Positions 37,005-45,171 of a stretch of DNA of 64,000 bases are shown here, one piece after another. The DNA comes from Ectopseudomonas guguanensis (lineage in GTDB: Bacteria > Pseudomonadota > Gammaproteobacteria > Pseudomonadales > Pseudomonadaceae): assembly GCF_900104265.1 (NCBI RefSeq), contig NZ_FNJJ01000013.1, forward strand, positions 1-64,000, given 5' to 3'. The notes below the pieces were generated by a model that saw only the letters and a list, made by a program, of their open reading frames with translations, did not search any database and was not told the origin of the DNA. Numbering within the stretch: position 1 is the first letter of the stretch; each line of letters opens with the position of its first letter. The position numbers were made by a program, and so were the translations under genes.

Positions 37005-37904
37005 TTATCGACTCAGGCGGGCACGCGCGACCCGCGAGCCATTGGCCTTGCCCAGCACCTCGCAGATGCGCTGACCGGCGGCGATCAGCTTGTCCATGTC
37101 GATGCCGGTGTCGATGCCCAGGCCCTGCAGCAGATAGAGCACATCCTCGGTAGCGACGTTACCGGTGGCGCCCTGGGCATAGGGGCAGCCGCCCAGACCT
37201 GCGACCGAACTGTCGAACACGCTGATGCCTTCGAGCAGGCTGGCGTAGATATTGGCCAGCGCCTGGCCGTAGGTGTCATGGAAATGCCCGGCCAACAGGT
37301 GGCGTGGCACCTGACGGGCGACCGTTTCGATCAAATGCCGGGTCTTGCCGGCGGTGCCGGTGCCGATGGTGTCGCCCAGCGACACCTCGTAGCAGCCCAT
37401 GGCATGCAGCTCGCGAGCGACGCTGGCAACTTGCTCCGGATCGATTTCACCGTCGTAGGGGCAGCCGAGCACGCAGGACACGTAGCCGCGTACACGCACG
37501 CTCGCGGCTTTGGCCGCCTCCATCAGCGGCACGAAACGCTGCAGGCTTTCGGCGATGGAGCAGTTGATGTTCTTCTGCGAAAAGGCCTCGCTGGCAGCGG
37601 CGAACACCGCCACTTCCTCTACCCTGGCCTCGAGCGCGGCCTCGAAGCCTTTCAGGTTGGGCGTCAGTGCCGCGTAGGTGATGCCCGGCTGACGCTGGAT
37701 GCCGGCGAATACCTCGGCGGAGCCGGCCATCTGCGGCACCCACTTGGGCGAGACGAAGCTGCCAACCTCGATATAGCGCAGGCCGGCGGCGCTCAGCTCA
37801 TCGACCAGGTGCACCTTGTCGGCGACGCTGATCGGCTGTTTCTCGTTCTGCAGGCCGTCGCGCGGGCCGACTTCCACCAGGCGTACGGATTTGGGCAGGT
37901 TCAT
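37005..37904 (-). CDS. liuE: hydroxymethylglutaryl-CoA lyase
   Basis: Cleaves HMG-CoA into acetyl-CoA and acetoacetate, the last step of leucine breakdown. The 299-residue TIM barrel begins with VRLVEVGPRDGLQNE, whose Asp/Arg pair sits in the active site. The metal His pair is in AGHFHDTYGQALANI, and the catalytic Cys lies in GLGGCPYAQGATGNVATEDV. The sequence is standard for the family. The ribosome site is GAGGACACCCG. It is the last liu gene of the cluster, separated from liuD by a 207-bp block of REP-like repeats. Confidence 0.94.
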   Translation of the reverse strand: MNLPKSVRLVEVGPRDGLQNEKQPISVADKVHLVDELSAAGLRYIEVGSFVSPKWVPQMAGSAEVFAGIQRQPGITYAALTPNLKGFEAALEARVEEVAVFAAASEAFSQKNINCSIAESLQRFVPLMEAAKAASVRVRGYVSCVLGCPYDGEIDPEQVASVARELHAMGCYEVSLGDTIGTGTAGKTRHLIETVARQVPRHLLAGHFHDTYGQALANIYASLLEGISVFDSSVAGLGGCPYAQGATGNVATEDVLYLLQGLGIDTGIDMDKLIAAGQRICEVLGKANGSRVARARLSR

Positions 37905-37929
37905 CGGGTGTCCTCGTGTTTATCCTGGG

Positions 37930-38115
37930 GGCGCCGTGCGCACCGTATGCGGCAAGGCTGAGCTAAAACGGTGGGCTGAAGCTCACCCTACAAGGTGAAA
38001 TGGATCGCCGCCCGGCCCACCCTACGAAGATCGGCGGCGTAGGGTGGACATCGCTTTTCATGTCCACCTTATCCAGCGCGAAGGCGGTGGATCGATAAAG
38101 CGTGATCCACCCTAC
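37930..38115. repeat. mosaic of REP-like palindromes
   Basis: The gap between liuE and liuD is a patchwork: GCGCCGTGCGCACCG, GGTGGGCTGAAGCTCACCCTAC, CGCCGCCCGGCCCACCCTAC, GTAGGGTGGACATCGC with its inverted TGTCCACC, and GTGATCCACCCTAC. Several differ internally but end in CACCCTAC or begin with GTAGGGTG. Confidence 0.7.
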
Positions 38116-40046
38116 GGTGCCAGCTCCACCAGCAGCGTGCCTTCACTGACCATTTCCCCTTCGCGGCAATACAGCGCCTTGACCGTCCCGGCTTCGGGCG
38201 CGCGGATGCTGTGCTCCATCTTCATCGCCTCCAGCACCACCAGCGCGGTGCCGGCCTCGACCGCCTGGCCGGGCTCGACCAGCACACGGACGATGCTGCC
38301 GTTCATGGGGGCGCTGAGGCCGCCGTGCTGGGCATGGCTGGCCTCGGCGGCGGCGATGGGGTCGAAGCGCGTGACGGCATGCAGTTCGCCTTGCCACTGC
38401 AAGTAAAGCGTGTCGCCACGGCGAATGGCGCGCAGACGCTGGCGCGTACCTTCTATCTCCGCCAGCAACTCTTCGCCTTGCAAGCAGGCTGTGTCAGCCG
38501 CGCGCACCTTGCGGCTTTCACCCTGGCAGCTCAGGTGAAGCTCGATCTCTGCCTTACCACCGGCACGCCAGCCTTTGCGGCTTGCCCAGGGCGAATGCGG
38601 GTCGTCGTCGCGCTTTAGCGGCGTCTCGCTCTGCACCCAGGCATCGGCGGCCAGTTGCCAGAAGGTATCCGGCAACTCGCCTGGGGCAGGTAGCAGTTGC
38701 GGCTGATGGCGCGGGATAAAGCCCGTATCCAGCTCGCACGCGGCGAACGCCGGGTGGGCGAGGATGCGGCGCAGGAACGCCAGGTTGGTCTTCACGCCAC
38801 CGACCAGGGTGTCGTCGAGCATGGCCAGCAGGCGCAGGCGTGCCTGCTCGCGGTTCTCGCCCCAGGCGATCAGCTTGCCCAGCATCGGGTCGTAGAAGGG
38901 CGAGACGCTGTCGCCCTCGGCCACGCCGCTGTCGATACGCCGCCCGTCGCCATTGCCGGCTTCGCGGTACAGCGCCAGGGTGCCGGTAGCGGGAAGGAAG
39001 TCATGATCCGGGTCTTCGGCGTACAGCCGCACCTCGATGGCGTGGCCGTTGAGCGGCACCTGCTGTTGGGTCAGCGGCAGCGGCTCGCCACGGGCGACGC
39101 GAATCTGCCAGGCCACGAGGTCGAGCCCGGTGATGGCCTCGGTAACCGGGTGCTCCACCTGCAGACGGGTGTTCATTTCCATGAAGAAGAAGTCGCCACG
39201 CTCGTCCAGCAGGAATTCCACGGTGCCGGCGCCGACATAGCCGATGGCCTGCGCCGCCTTGACCGCCGCCTCGCCCATGGCGCGTCGCAGCTCGGGGCTC
39301 AGGCCCGGTGCCGGTGCTTCTTCGACCACCTTCTGGTGGCGACGCTGGATGGAGCAATCGCGCTCGTTGAGGTACAGGCAATTGCCGTGCTGGTCGGCGA
39401 ACACCTGGATCTCCACGTGGCGCGGCTTGAGCACGTATTTTTCCACCAGCATGCGCGAGTCGCCGAAGGCCGATTGCGCTTCGCGCTGCGCGGATTCCAG
39501 GGTCTCGGCGAGTTGCGCTTCGGACTCGGCCACCTTCATGCCCTTGCCGCCACCGCCGGCGGCGGCCTTGAGCAGCACCGGGTAGCCGATGCGCTCGGCG
39601 GCCTGGCGGAAGGTGTCGATATCCTGCGCTTCGCCGTGATAGCCGGGTACCAGCGGCACGCCGGCGGCCTCCATCAGCGCCTTGGCCGCCGACTTGCTGC
39701 CCATGGCTTCGATGGCCGATGCGGGCGGGCCGAGAAAGATCAGCCCGGCTTCTTCACAGGCGCGGGCGAAGCCGGCGTTCTCCGAGAGAAAACCGTAGCC
39801 GGGGTGGATGGCCTGGGCGCCGCTGGCCTTGGCGGCGGCAATGATCCTGTCGATCAGCAGGTAGCTTTCGCTGGGTTTGGCGCCGCCCAGGTTAACCGCC
39901 ATGTCGGCTTCACGCACATGCCGTGCGCCGGCATCGATGGCGCTGTGCACGGCGACAGTGCGAATGCCCATGGCCTTGGCCGTGCGCATCACGCGGCAGG
40001 CGATTTCGCCACGGTTGGCGACCAGCAGGGTGTCGATCATGGTCAT
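38112..40046 (-). CDS. liuD: methylcrotonyl-CoA carboxylase, biotin-carrying alpha subunit
   Basis: A 644-residue subunit with the biotin carboxylase domain at the N terminus (about 1-450) and a biotinyl domain at the end. The ATP-grasp motif is KAAAGGGGKGMKVAES, the bicarbonate/biotin region ERDCSIQRRHQKVVEEAPAP and the catalytic segment FMEMNTRLQVEHPVTE. Biotin attaches to the Lys of LVVLEAMKMEHSI about 40 residues from the C terminus. With LiuB it carboxylates 3-methylcrotonyl-CoA using ATP and bicarbonate. The start overlaps the liuC stop (ATGA). Confidence 0.95.
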   Translation of the reverse strand: MTMIDTLLVANRGEIACRVMRTAKAMGIRTVAVHSAIDAGARHVREADMAVNLGGAKPSESYLLIDRIIAAAKASGAQAIHPGYGFLSENAGFARACEEAGLIFLGPPASAIEAMGSKSAAKALMEAAGVPLVPGYHGEAQDIDTFRQAAERIGYPVLLKAAAGGGGKGMKVAESEAQLAETLESAQREAQSAFGDSRMLVEKYVLKPRHVEIQVFADQHGNCLYLNERDCSIQRRHQKVVEEAPAPGLSPELRRAMGEAAVKAAQAIGYVGAGTVEFLLDERGDFFFMEMNTRLQVEHPVTEAITGLDLVAWQIRVARGEPLPLTQQQVPLNGHAIEVRLYAEDPDHDFLPATGTLALYREAGNGDGRRIDSGVAEGDSVSPFYDPMLGKLIAWGENREQARLRLLAMLDDTLVGGVKTNLAFLRRILAHPAFAACELDTGFIPRHQPQLLPAPGELPDTFWQLAADAWVQSETPLKRDDDPHSPWASRKGWRAGGKAEIELHLSCQGESRKVRAADTACLQGEELLAEIEGTRQRLRAIRRGDTLYLQWQGELHAVTRFDPIAAAEASHAQHGGLSAPMNGSIVRVLVEPGQAVEAGTALVVLEAMKMEHSIRAPEAGTVKALYCREGEMVSEGTLLVELAP

Positions 40047-40837
40047 TGCTCCTGCCAGGAAGGTTGGCGTTTTTCAAGGAAGGCGCGCAGGCCTTCCTGG
40101 CCCTCGGCGCTGACGCGCAGACGGGCGATGGCGTTCTCGGTATAGCGGCGCAGGGCGGGGGTCAGCTCGCCGCTGCCGACTTCGCGCAGCAGGTCCTTGC
40201 TGGCGCGCATCGCTTGTGGGCTGTTTTGCAGCAGGTTGGCGACCCAGGCCTCGACCTGGCTTTCCAGGTCAGCGGCTGGGTAGCATTCGGCGAGCAGACC
40301 CAGTTCGCGGGCACGCTTGCCGTCAAAACGCTCGGCGGTGAGCGCGTAGCGTTTGGCGGCGCGTTCGCCGATGGCCTGCACGACAAAGGGGCTGATCACC
40401 GCAGGAGCCAGGCCGATGCGCACTTCGGATAGGGAAAACAGCGCGTCCTCGGCGCCGATGGCCATGTCGCAGCAACTGGCCAGGCCCACCGCACCACCGA
40501 AGGCTGCGCCCTGGACGACGGCCAGGGTGGGGATCTTCAGGCCGTGCAGGTTGTACATCAGCTCCGCCAGCTCGCGGGCATCACTCAAGTTGGCGTTGTA
40601 ATCCAGGGTGGCCGCGTGCTGCATCCAGGCCAGATCGGCGCCGGCGGAGAAGTGCTTGCCACGCCCGCGCAGCAGGAGGAAACGCAGGCTCTTGTCCTCA
40701 CCCACGGCATCGAGGGCGAGGATCAGCTCGCGGATCATCTCGGCGTTGAAGGCGTTGTTCTTTTCAGCGCGGTTCAGCCATAGGGTGGCGAAGCCGCGCG
40801 GGTCTTTCTCAAGCTGTACGGTGGTGAAGTTGGTCAT
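40043..40837 (-). CDS. liuC: methylglutaconyl-CoA hydratase
   Basis: A crotonase-fold enzyme, 264 residues, that hydrates 3-methylglutaconyl-CoA to HMG-CoA. The oxyanion-hole strands are LRFLLLRGRGKHFSAGADLAWMQ and AVVQGAAFGGAVGLASCCDMAIG, and the catalytic region LSEVRIGLAPAVISPFV carries the Glu. ATG 40837 is chosen; a longer reading begins inside the REP pair that lies upstream. It overlaps liuD by four bases, so the hydratase and carboxylase subunit are made together. Confidence 0.93.
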   Translation of the reverse strand: MTNFTTVQLEKDPRGFATLWLNRAEKNNAFNAEMIRELILALDAVGEDKSLRFLLLRGRGKHFSAGADLAWMQHAATLDYNANLSDARELAELMYNLHGLKIPTLAVVQGAAFGGAVGLASCCDMAIGAEDALFSLSEVRIGLAPAVISPFVVQAIGERAAKRYALTAERFDGKRARELGLLAECYPAADLESQVEAWVANLLQNSPQAMRASKDLLREVGSGELTPALRRYTENAIARLRVSAEGQEGLRAFLEKRQPSWQEQ

Positions 40838-40847
40838 GGTCGATCCT

Positions 40848-40904
40848 GTAGGGTGCGCTGTGCGCACCAATTGCCGAGGTTGTGGTGCGCACGGCGCACC
40901 CTAC
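40848..40904. repeat. REP pair (BIME), GTAGGGTGCGC type
   Basis: Inverted units GTAGGGTGCGCTGTGCGCACC and GGTGCGCACGGCGCACCCTAC, given here in parts, with a 15-bp spacer. It fills the gap between liuB and liuC inside the operon. Confidence 0.85.
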
Positions 40905-40912
40905 GGCGCGTT

Positions 40913-42520
40913 TTACATACGGAACACCCCGAAACGGGTCGGCTCGATGGGGGCGTTGAGGCTGGCGGACAGGGCCAGGGCCAGCACGTCGCGGGTCTGC
41001 GCCGGGTCGATCACGCCGTCGTCCCACAGCCGGGCGCTGGAGTAGAAGGCGTGTGCCTGCTGCTCGTACTGCTCGACGATGGGCTGCTTGAGGCGCTGTT
41101 CGTCCTCGTCCGAATAGTGCTGACCGGCGCGTTCGGCCTGTTCGCGCTTGACCTGCACCAGCACCCCCGCGGCCTGCTGCGCGCCCATCACGCCGATGCG
41201 CGCGTTGGGCCACATCCACAGAAAGCGTGGGTCGTAGGCGCGGCCGCACATACCGTAGTTGCCGGCGCCAAAGCTGCCGCCGATGATCACGGTGAACTTC
41301 GGCACCTGGGCGCAGGCCACGGCGGTGACCAGCTTGGCGCCGTGCTTGGCGATGCCGCCCTCTTCATATTTTTTTCCGACCATAAAGCCGGTGATGTTCT
41401 GCAAGAACAGCAGCGGAATGCCGCGCTGGCAGGCCAGTTCGACGAAGTGCGCGCCTTTCTGCGCTGATTCCGCAAACAGGATGCCGTTATTCGCCAGGAT
41501 CGCCACCGGGTAGCCATTGATGCGGGCGAAGCCGCACACCAGGGTGGTGCCGAACAGCGCCTTGAATTCATCCAGTTGCGAGTCATCGACGATGCGCGCG
41601 ATCACCTCGCGTACGTCGAACGGCTGCTTGGCATCGGCCGGGATCACCCCGTACAGCTCCTCGGCCGGGTAGCGCGGGGCGATGGGCGCGCGGCAGTCGA
41701 GCTGGCCGAGCTTGCGCCGGTTCAAATTGCTGATGCAGCGCCGGGCCAGGGCCAGGGCATGTTCGTCGTCCTCGGCGTAGTGGTCGGCCACGCCGCTGGT
41801 CTTGCAGTGCACCTCGGCGCCGCCCAGTTCTTCAGCTGTCACCACTTCGCCGGTAGCCGCCTTCACCAGCGGTGGGCCGGCAAGGAAGATGGTGGCCTGT
41901 TCGCGCACCATGATGGTTTCGTCACTCATGGCTGGCACATAGGCGCCACCGGCGGTGCAGGATCCCATCACCACGGCGATCTGCGGGATGCCCATGGCGC
42001 TCATATTGGCCTGGTTGAAGAAGATCCGGCCGAAGTGCTCGCGATCCGGGAACACCTCGTCCTGACGCGGCAGGTTGGCGCCGCCGGAGTCCACCAGGTA
42101 GATGCACGGCAGGCGGTTTTCGCGGGCGATGGCTTGGGCACGCAGGTGCTTCTTCACCGTCAGCGGGTAGTAGCTGCCACCTTTTACTGTGGCGTCGTTG
42201 GCCACGATCATGCACTCGACACCTTCCACGCGACCGATACCGGCGATCACTCCGGCGGCCGGTACGTCCTCGCCGTACACCTCATGGGCGGCGAGCTGGC
42301 CGATCTCGAGAAAGGGCGAGCCGGCATCGAGCAGGCGGTTGATGCGTTCGCGCGGCAGCAGCTTGCCACGCGAGGTGTGGCGCTCCTGCGCCTTGGCGCC
42401 ACCGCCTTCATGGACGCGGGCGAGCAGGGCGCGCAGCTCGTCCACCTGGGCAAGCATGGCCGCCTGGTTGGCGGCGAACTCAGGGGAGCGGGTGTTGATC
42501 TGGGTATGCAGGATGGTCAT
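40913..42520 (-). CDS. liuB: methylcrotonyl-CoA carboxylase, carboxyltransferase beta subunit
   Basis: A 535-residue carboxyltransferase with two crotonase-like halves. The N half has the acyl-CoA loop around INRLLDAGSPFLEIGQLAAHEVYG and SGGANLPRQDEVFPDREHFG. The C half has FLQNITGFMVGKKYEEGGIAKHGAKLVTA and GGSFGAGNYGMCGRAYDPRFLWMWPNARI, hallmarks of MCC-type (not propionyl-CoA) beta subunits. It transfers the carboxyl from LiuD's biotin to 3-methylcrotonyl-CoA. The ribosome site AGGAAGC precedes ATG 42520. REP pairs lie on both sides of the gene. Confidence 0.95.
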   Translation of the reverse strand: MTILHTQINTRSPEFAANQAAMLAQVDELRALLARVHEGGGAKAQERHTSRGKLLPRERINRLLDAGSPFLEIGQLAAHEVYGEDVPAAGVIAGIGRVEGVECMIVANDATVKGGSYYPLTVKKHLRAQAIARENRLPCIYLVDSGGANLPRQDEVFPDREHFGRIFFNQANMSAMGIPQIAVVMGSCTAGGAYVPAMSDETIMVREQATIFLAGPPLVKAATGEVVTAEELGGAEVHCKTSGVADHYAEDDEHALALARRCISNLNRRKLGQLDCRAPIAPRYPAEELYGVIPADAKQPFDVREVIARIVDDSQLDEFKALFGTTLVCGFARINGYPVAILANNGILFAESAQKGAHFVELACQRGIPLLFLQNITGFMVGKKYEEGGIAKHGAKLVTAVACAQVPKFTVIIGGSFGAGNYGMCGRAYDPRFLWMWPNARIGVMGAQQAAGVLVQVKREQAERAGQHYSDEDEQRLKQPIVEQYEQQAHAFYSSARLWDDGVIDPAQTRDVLALALSASLNAPIEPTRFGVFRM

Positions 42521-42531
42521 GGTCGCTTCCT

Positions 42532-42588
42532 GTAGGGTGCGCCGTGCGCACCATGCCGTTGTCTGCGGTGCGCACGGCGCACCCTACG
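42532..42588. repeat. REP pair (BIME), GTAGGGTGCGC type
   Basis: Nearly the same as the pair at 40848-40904, with GTAG and CTAC at the two ends. It sits between liuA and liuB, so the operon carries two copies in successive gaps. Confidence 0.85.
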
Positions 42589-42591
42589 GTG

Positions 42592-43755
42592 TTATTTCGT
42601 CTCGTTGAACAGCTCGCGGCCGATCAGCATGCGGCGGATTTCGCTGGTGCCGGCGCCGATCTCGTAGAGCTTGGCGTCACGCAGCAGGCGCCCGGCCGGG
42701 TACTCGTTGGTGTAGCCGTTGCCGCCGAGCAGCTGGATGGTATCCAGGGCCATCCTGGTGGCCATCTCGGCGGTGTAGAGGATCACCGCGGCGGCGTCCT
42801 TGCGCGATTCCTCGCCGCGGTCGCAGGCGCGGGCGACGTTGTACAGGTAGGACTTGGAGGCGTTCATGCCGGCGTACATGTCGGCCAGCTTGCCCTGCAC
42901 CAGCTGGAATTCGCCGATGGACTGCTTGAACTGCTGGCGCTCGTGTACGTAGGGCAGCACCACGTCCATGCAGGCGCTCATGATCCCGGTCGGGCCGCCG
43001 GAGAGCACGGTGCGCTCGTAGTCCAGGCCGCTCATCAGCACGCGCACGCCGCCACCCTCGATGCCGAGGATATTCTCCTCGGGCACTTCGCAGTCCTCGA
43101 ACAGCAGCTCGCAGGTGTTGGAGCCGCGCATGCCCAGCTTGTCCAGCTTCTGGTGGCGGGAGAAACCCTTGAAGTCGCGCTCGACGATAAAGGCGGTCAT
43201 GCCGCGCGAGCCGGCGTTGATGTCGGTCTTGGCATAGATCACGTAGGTATGGGCATCCGGGCCGTTGGTGATCCACATCTTGTTGCCGTTGAGCACGTAG
43301 CGGTCGCCGCGTTTTTCTGCGCGCAGCTTCATCGACACCACGTCGGAGCCGGCATTGGGCTCGCTCATGGCCAGGGCACCGATATGTTCGCCGGAGCACA
43401 GCTTGGGCAGGTACCTGTGCTTCTGCGCCTCGCTGCCGTTCTTGTGGATCTGGTTGACGCACAGGTTGGAGTGGGCGCCGTAGGACAGGCCCACCGAGGC
43501 CGAGGCGCGGCTGATTTCCTCCATGGCCAGCACATGGGCCAGATAGCCCATGTCGGTGCCGCCGTACTCTTCCTTGACCGTCATGCCGAGCAGGCCCATG
43601 TCGCCGAACTTGCGCCACATGTCCATGGGGAATTCGTTGTCACGGTCGATCTGTGCGGCGCGCGGCGCCAGCTCGGCCTGAGCGAACTGGTGCACCGAGT
43701 CGCGCAGCATGTCGAGGGTTTCGCCGAGGCCGAAGTTGAGGGTGGGGTAGCTCAT
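42592..43755 (-). CDS. liuA: isovaleryl-CoA dehydrogenase
   Basis: A 387-residue FAD enzyme oxidising isovaleryl-CoA to 3-methylcrotonyl-CoA. Signature regions are LSYGAHSNLCVNQIHKNG, ALAMSEPNAGSDVVSMKLRAEK, YVLNGNKMWITNGPDA and the C-terminal QLLGGNGYTNEYPAGRLLRDAKLYEIGAGTSEIRRMLIGREL. In isovaleryl-CoA dehydrogenases the catalytic Glu is in the middle of the chain (the GLDYERTVLSGG region), as here, and not in the C-terminal EGT motif. It is the first catabolic gene after liuR, 35 bp away. Confidence 0.95.
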   Translation of the reverse strand: MSYPTLNFGLGETLDMLRDSVHQFAQAELAPRAAQIDRDNEFPMDMWRKFGDMGLLGMTVKEEYGGTDMGYLAHVLAMEEISRASASVGLSYGAHSNLCVNQIHKNGSEAQKHRYLPKLCSGEHIGALAMSEPNAGSDVVSMKLRAEKRGDRYVLNGNKMWITNGPDAHTYVIYAKTDINAGSRGMTAFIVERDFKGFSRHQKLDKLGMRGSNTCELLFEDCEVPEENILGIEGGGVRVLMSGLDYERTVLSGGPTGIMSACMDVVLPYVHERQQFKQSIGEFQLVQGKLADMYAGMNASKSYLYNVARACDRGEESRKDAAAVILYTAEMATRMALDTIQLLGGNGYTNEYPAGRLLRDAKLYEIGAGTSEIRRMLIGRELFNETK

Positions 43756-43790
43756 GGGGTCACCTGCGATTGTTCTTGTAGTGGGGGCGA

Positions 43791-44174
43791 TTAGGCGGTC
43801 GTTTCAGCCAAGGCTGCCAGGCAGCGCTCCTCGGCGGTATCCAGTTCCAGTTGCATCTGTTCGATGTCCAGCAGCTGCTGTTCGAGCTGGGCGCGGCGTG
43901 CGGCGATCTTGTCCATGAAGGTTTCCAGCTGCTTGCGATTGCCACTGCTGGGGTCGTAGAGATCGATCAGCTCCTTGCATTCGGCCAGGGAGAAGCCGAT
44001 GCGCTTGCCGCGCAGGATGAGCTTCAGCGTCACCTTGTCCTTGGCGCTGTAGATGCGTTCCTGGCCGCGCCGTTCGGGGGCGAGCATGCCTTGCTCCTCG
44101 TAGAAGCGGATGGCGCGTGGTGTCACATCCAGTTCGCGGGCCAGGTCGGATATGGAGTAGGTCGTCATGGTCAT
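43791..44174 (-). CDS. liuR: MerR-family regulator LiuR
   Basis: A 127-residue MerR-type regulator with the N-terminal HTH YSISDLARELDVTPRAIRFYEEQGML, the second DNA-binding part LAPERRGQERIYS and a long dimerisation helix (about 80-125). It lacks the metal-binding Cys of MerR itself. It heads the liu operon, and a perfect palindrome lies 12 bp upstream of its start, so it probably controls itself, liuABCDE and the divergent genes. The inducer in relatives is a branched-chain acyl-CoA intermediate. ATG choice between two adjacent Met codons is uncertain. Confidence 0.92.
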   Translation of the reverse strand: MTMTTYSISDLARELDVTPRAIRFYEEQGMLAPERRGQERIYSAKDKVTLKLILRGKRIGFSLAECKELIDLYDPSSGNRKQLETFMDKIAARRAQLEQQLLDIEQMQLELDTAEERCLAALAETTA

Positions 44175-44186
44175 TGCTCGTTTACC

Positions 44187-44202
44187 TTTACGTTAACGTA
44201 AA
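44187..44202. promoter_or_regulatory. LiuR operator candidate, perfect 16-bp palindrome
   Basis: TTTACGTTAACGTAAA is a perfect palindrome centred in the 81-bp gap between liuR and the divergent SDR gene. It matches the form of MerR-family operators and the LiuR motif I recall from comparative studies. One site can serve both promoters. Confidence 0.8.
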
Positions 44203-44255
44203 CCTGTGCAAATCTGGCTGTCAATCTCACCCAACAACAATCACAGAGGTTGAGC

Positions 44256-45023
44256 ATGCGCATCGACGAATCGGTATTCCTCATCAGTGGCGGCGCCTCG
44301 GGCCTGGGGTTGGCCACGGCCCGTGAACTGGTCGGACAGGGCGGCAAGGTCGTGCTGCTGGATATCAACGAGCAGGCCGGTCAGCAGGCCATTGCCGAGC
44401 TGGGCGATGCCGCGCGCTTCGTGCGCGCCGATATCACTCGCGAAGAGGATGGCCAGGCAGCCGTGGCGCAGGCGCTGGAGGCCTTCGGTTCCCTGCACGG
44501 GCTGGTCAATTGCGCCGGTATCGCGCCGGCCGAGAAGGTGCTCGGGCGCAACGGCGCACATGGCCTGGACAGCTTCCGCCGTACGGTCGAGGTCAACCTG
44601 ATCGGCAGCTTCAACCTGCTGCGCCTGGCCGCCGAGGCCATGGCGCGCAACGCGCCGAATGCCGAAGGTGAGCGCGGGGTCATCATCAACACCGCCTCGG
44701 TGGCGGCGTTCGACGGGCAGATGGGGCAGGTGGCCTATGCTGCCTCCAAGGGCGGCATCGCCGCGCTGACGCTTCCGGCAGCGCGCGATCTGGCGCGCTC
44801 CGGCATCCGCGTGATGTGCGTCGCCCCAGGCGTGTTCGAGACGCCGATGATGGCCGGCATGCCGCAGGAGGTGCGCGACTCGCTGGCGGCCAATGTGCCG
44901 TTCCCGCCGCGCCTGGGGCGACCCGACGAGTACGCAGCGCTGGTGCGGCATATCGTCGAGAACCCGATGCTCAATGGCGAGGTGATTCGTCTCGATGGCG
45001 CGCTGCGTATGGCGGCGAAATAG
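44256..45023 (+). CDS. SDR-family 3-hydroxyacyl-CoA dehydrogenase
   Basis: A 255-residue short-chain dehydrogenase of the 3-hydroxyacyl-CoA type II (HSD10-like) group. The NAD site is FLISGGASGLGLATA, NAG is seen as NCAGIAP, and the catalytic Ser-Tyr-Lys appears in NTASVAAFDGQMGQVAYAASKGG. It would act on 2-methyl-3-hydroxybutyryl-CoA (isoleucine) or similar substrates. ATG 44256 follows AGAGGTT. It is divergent from liuR across the palindrome and heads a group with thiolase and acyl-CoA dehydrogenase genes. Confidence 0.9.
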   Translation: MRIDESVFLISGGASGLGLATARELVGQGGKVVLLDINEQAGQQAIAELGDAARFVRADITREEDGQAAVAQALEAFGSLHGLVNCAGIAPAEKVLGRNGAHGLDSFRRTVEVNLIGSFNLLRLAAEAMARNAPNAEGERGVIINTASVAAFDGQMGQVAYAASKGGIAALTLPAARDLARSGIRVMCVAPGVFETPMMAGMPQEVRDSLAANVPFPPRLGRPDEYAALVRHIVENPMLNGEVIRLDGALRMAAK

Positions 45024-45038
45024 CGAGTTTTAGCTTTT

Positions 45039-45114
45039 GTAGGAGCGGTTGGGCGGCATTCCGCTTTAGCCGCGAAATAAATGACGCTGCCTTCGCGGCT
45101 GAAGCCGCTCCTAC
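45039..45114. repeat. REP pair, GTAGGAGCGG type
   Basis: GTAGGAGCGG...GCTTTAGCCGCGAA and the inverted TTCGCGGCTGAAGCCGCTCCTAC form a 76-bp palindromic unit. It lies between the SDR and thiolase genes. Confidence 0.85.
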
Positions 45115-45171
45115 GGTCAGGACATGGCCCGGATGCGCTCCGGGAATAATGCAGATCAAAAGGTGAAAACC

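Noticed and set aside
38697..40145. 482-codon plus-strand frame opposite liuD
   Set aside because: Shadow of the biotin carboxylase gene; no motif or ribosome site.
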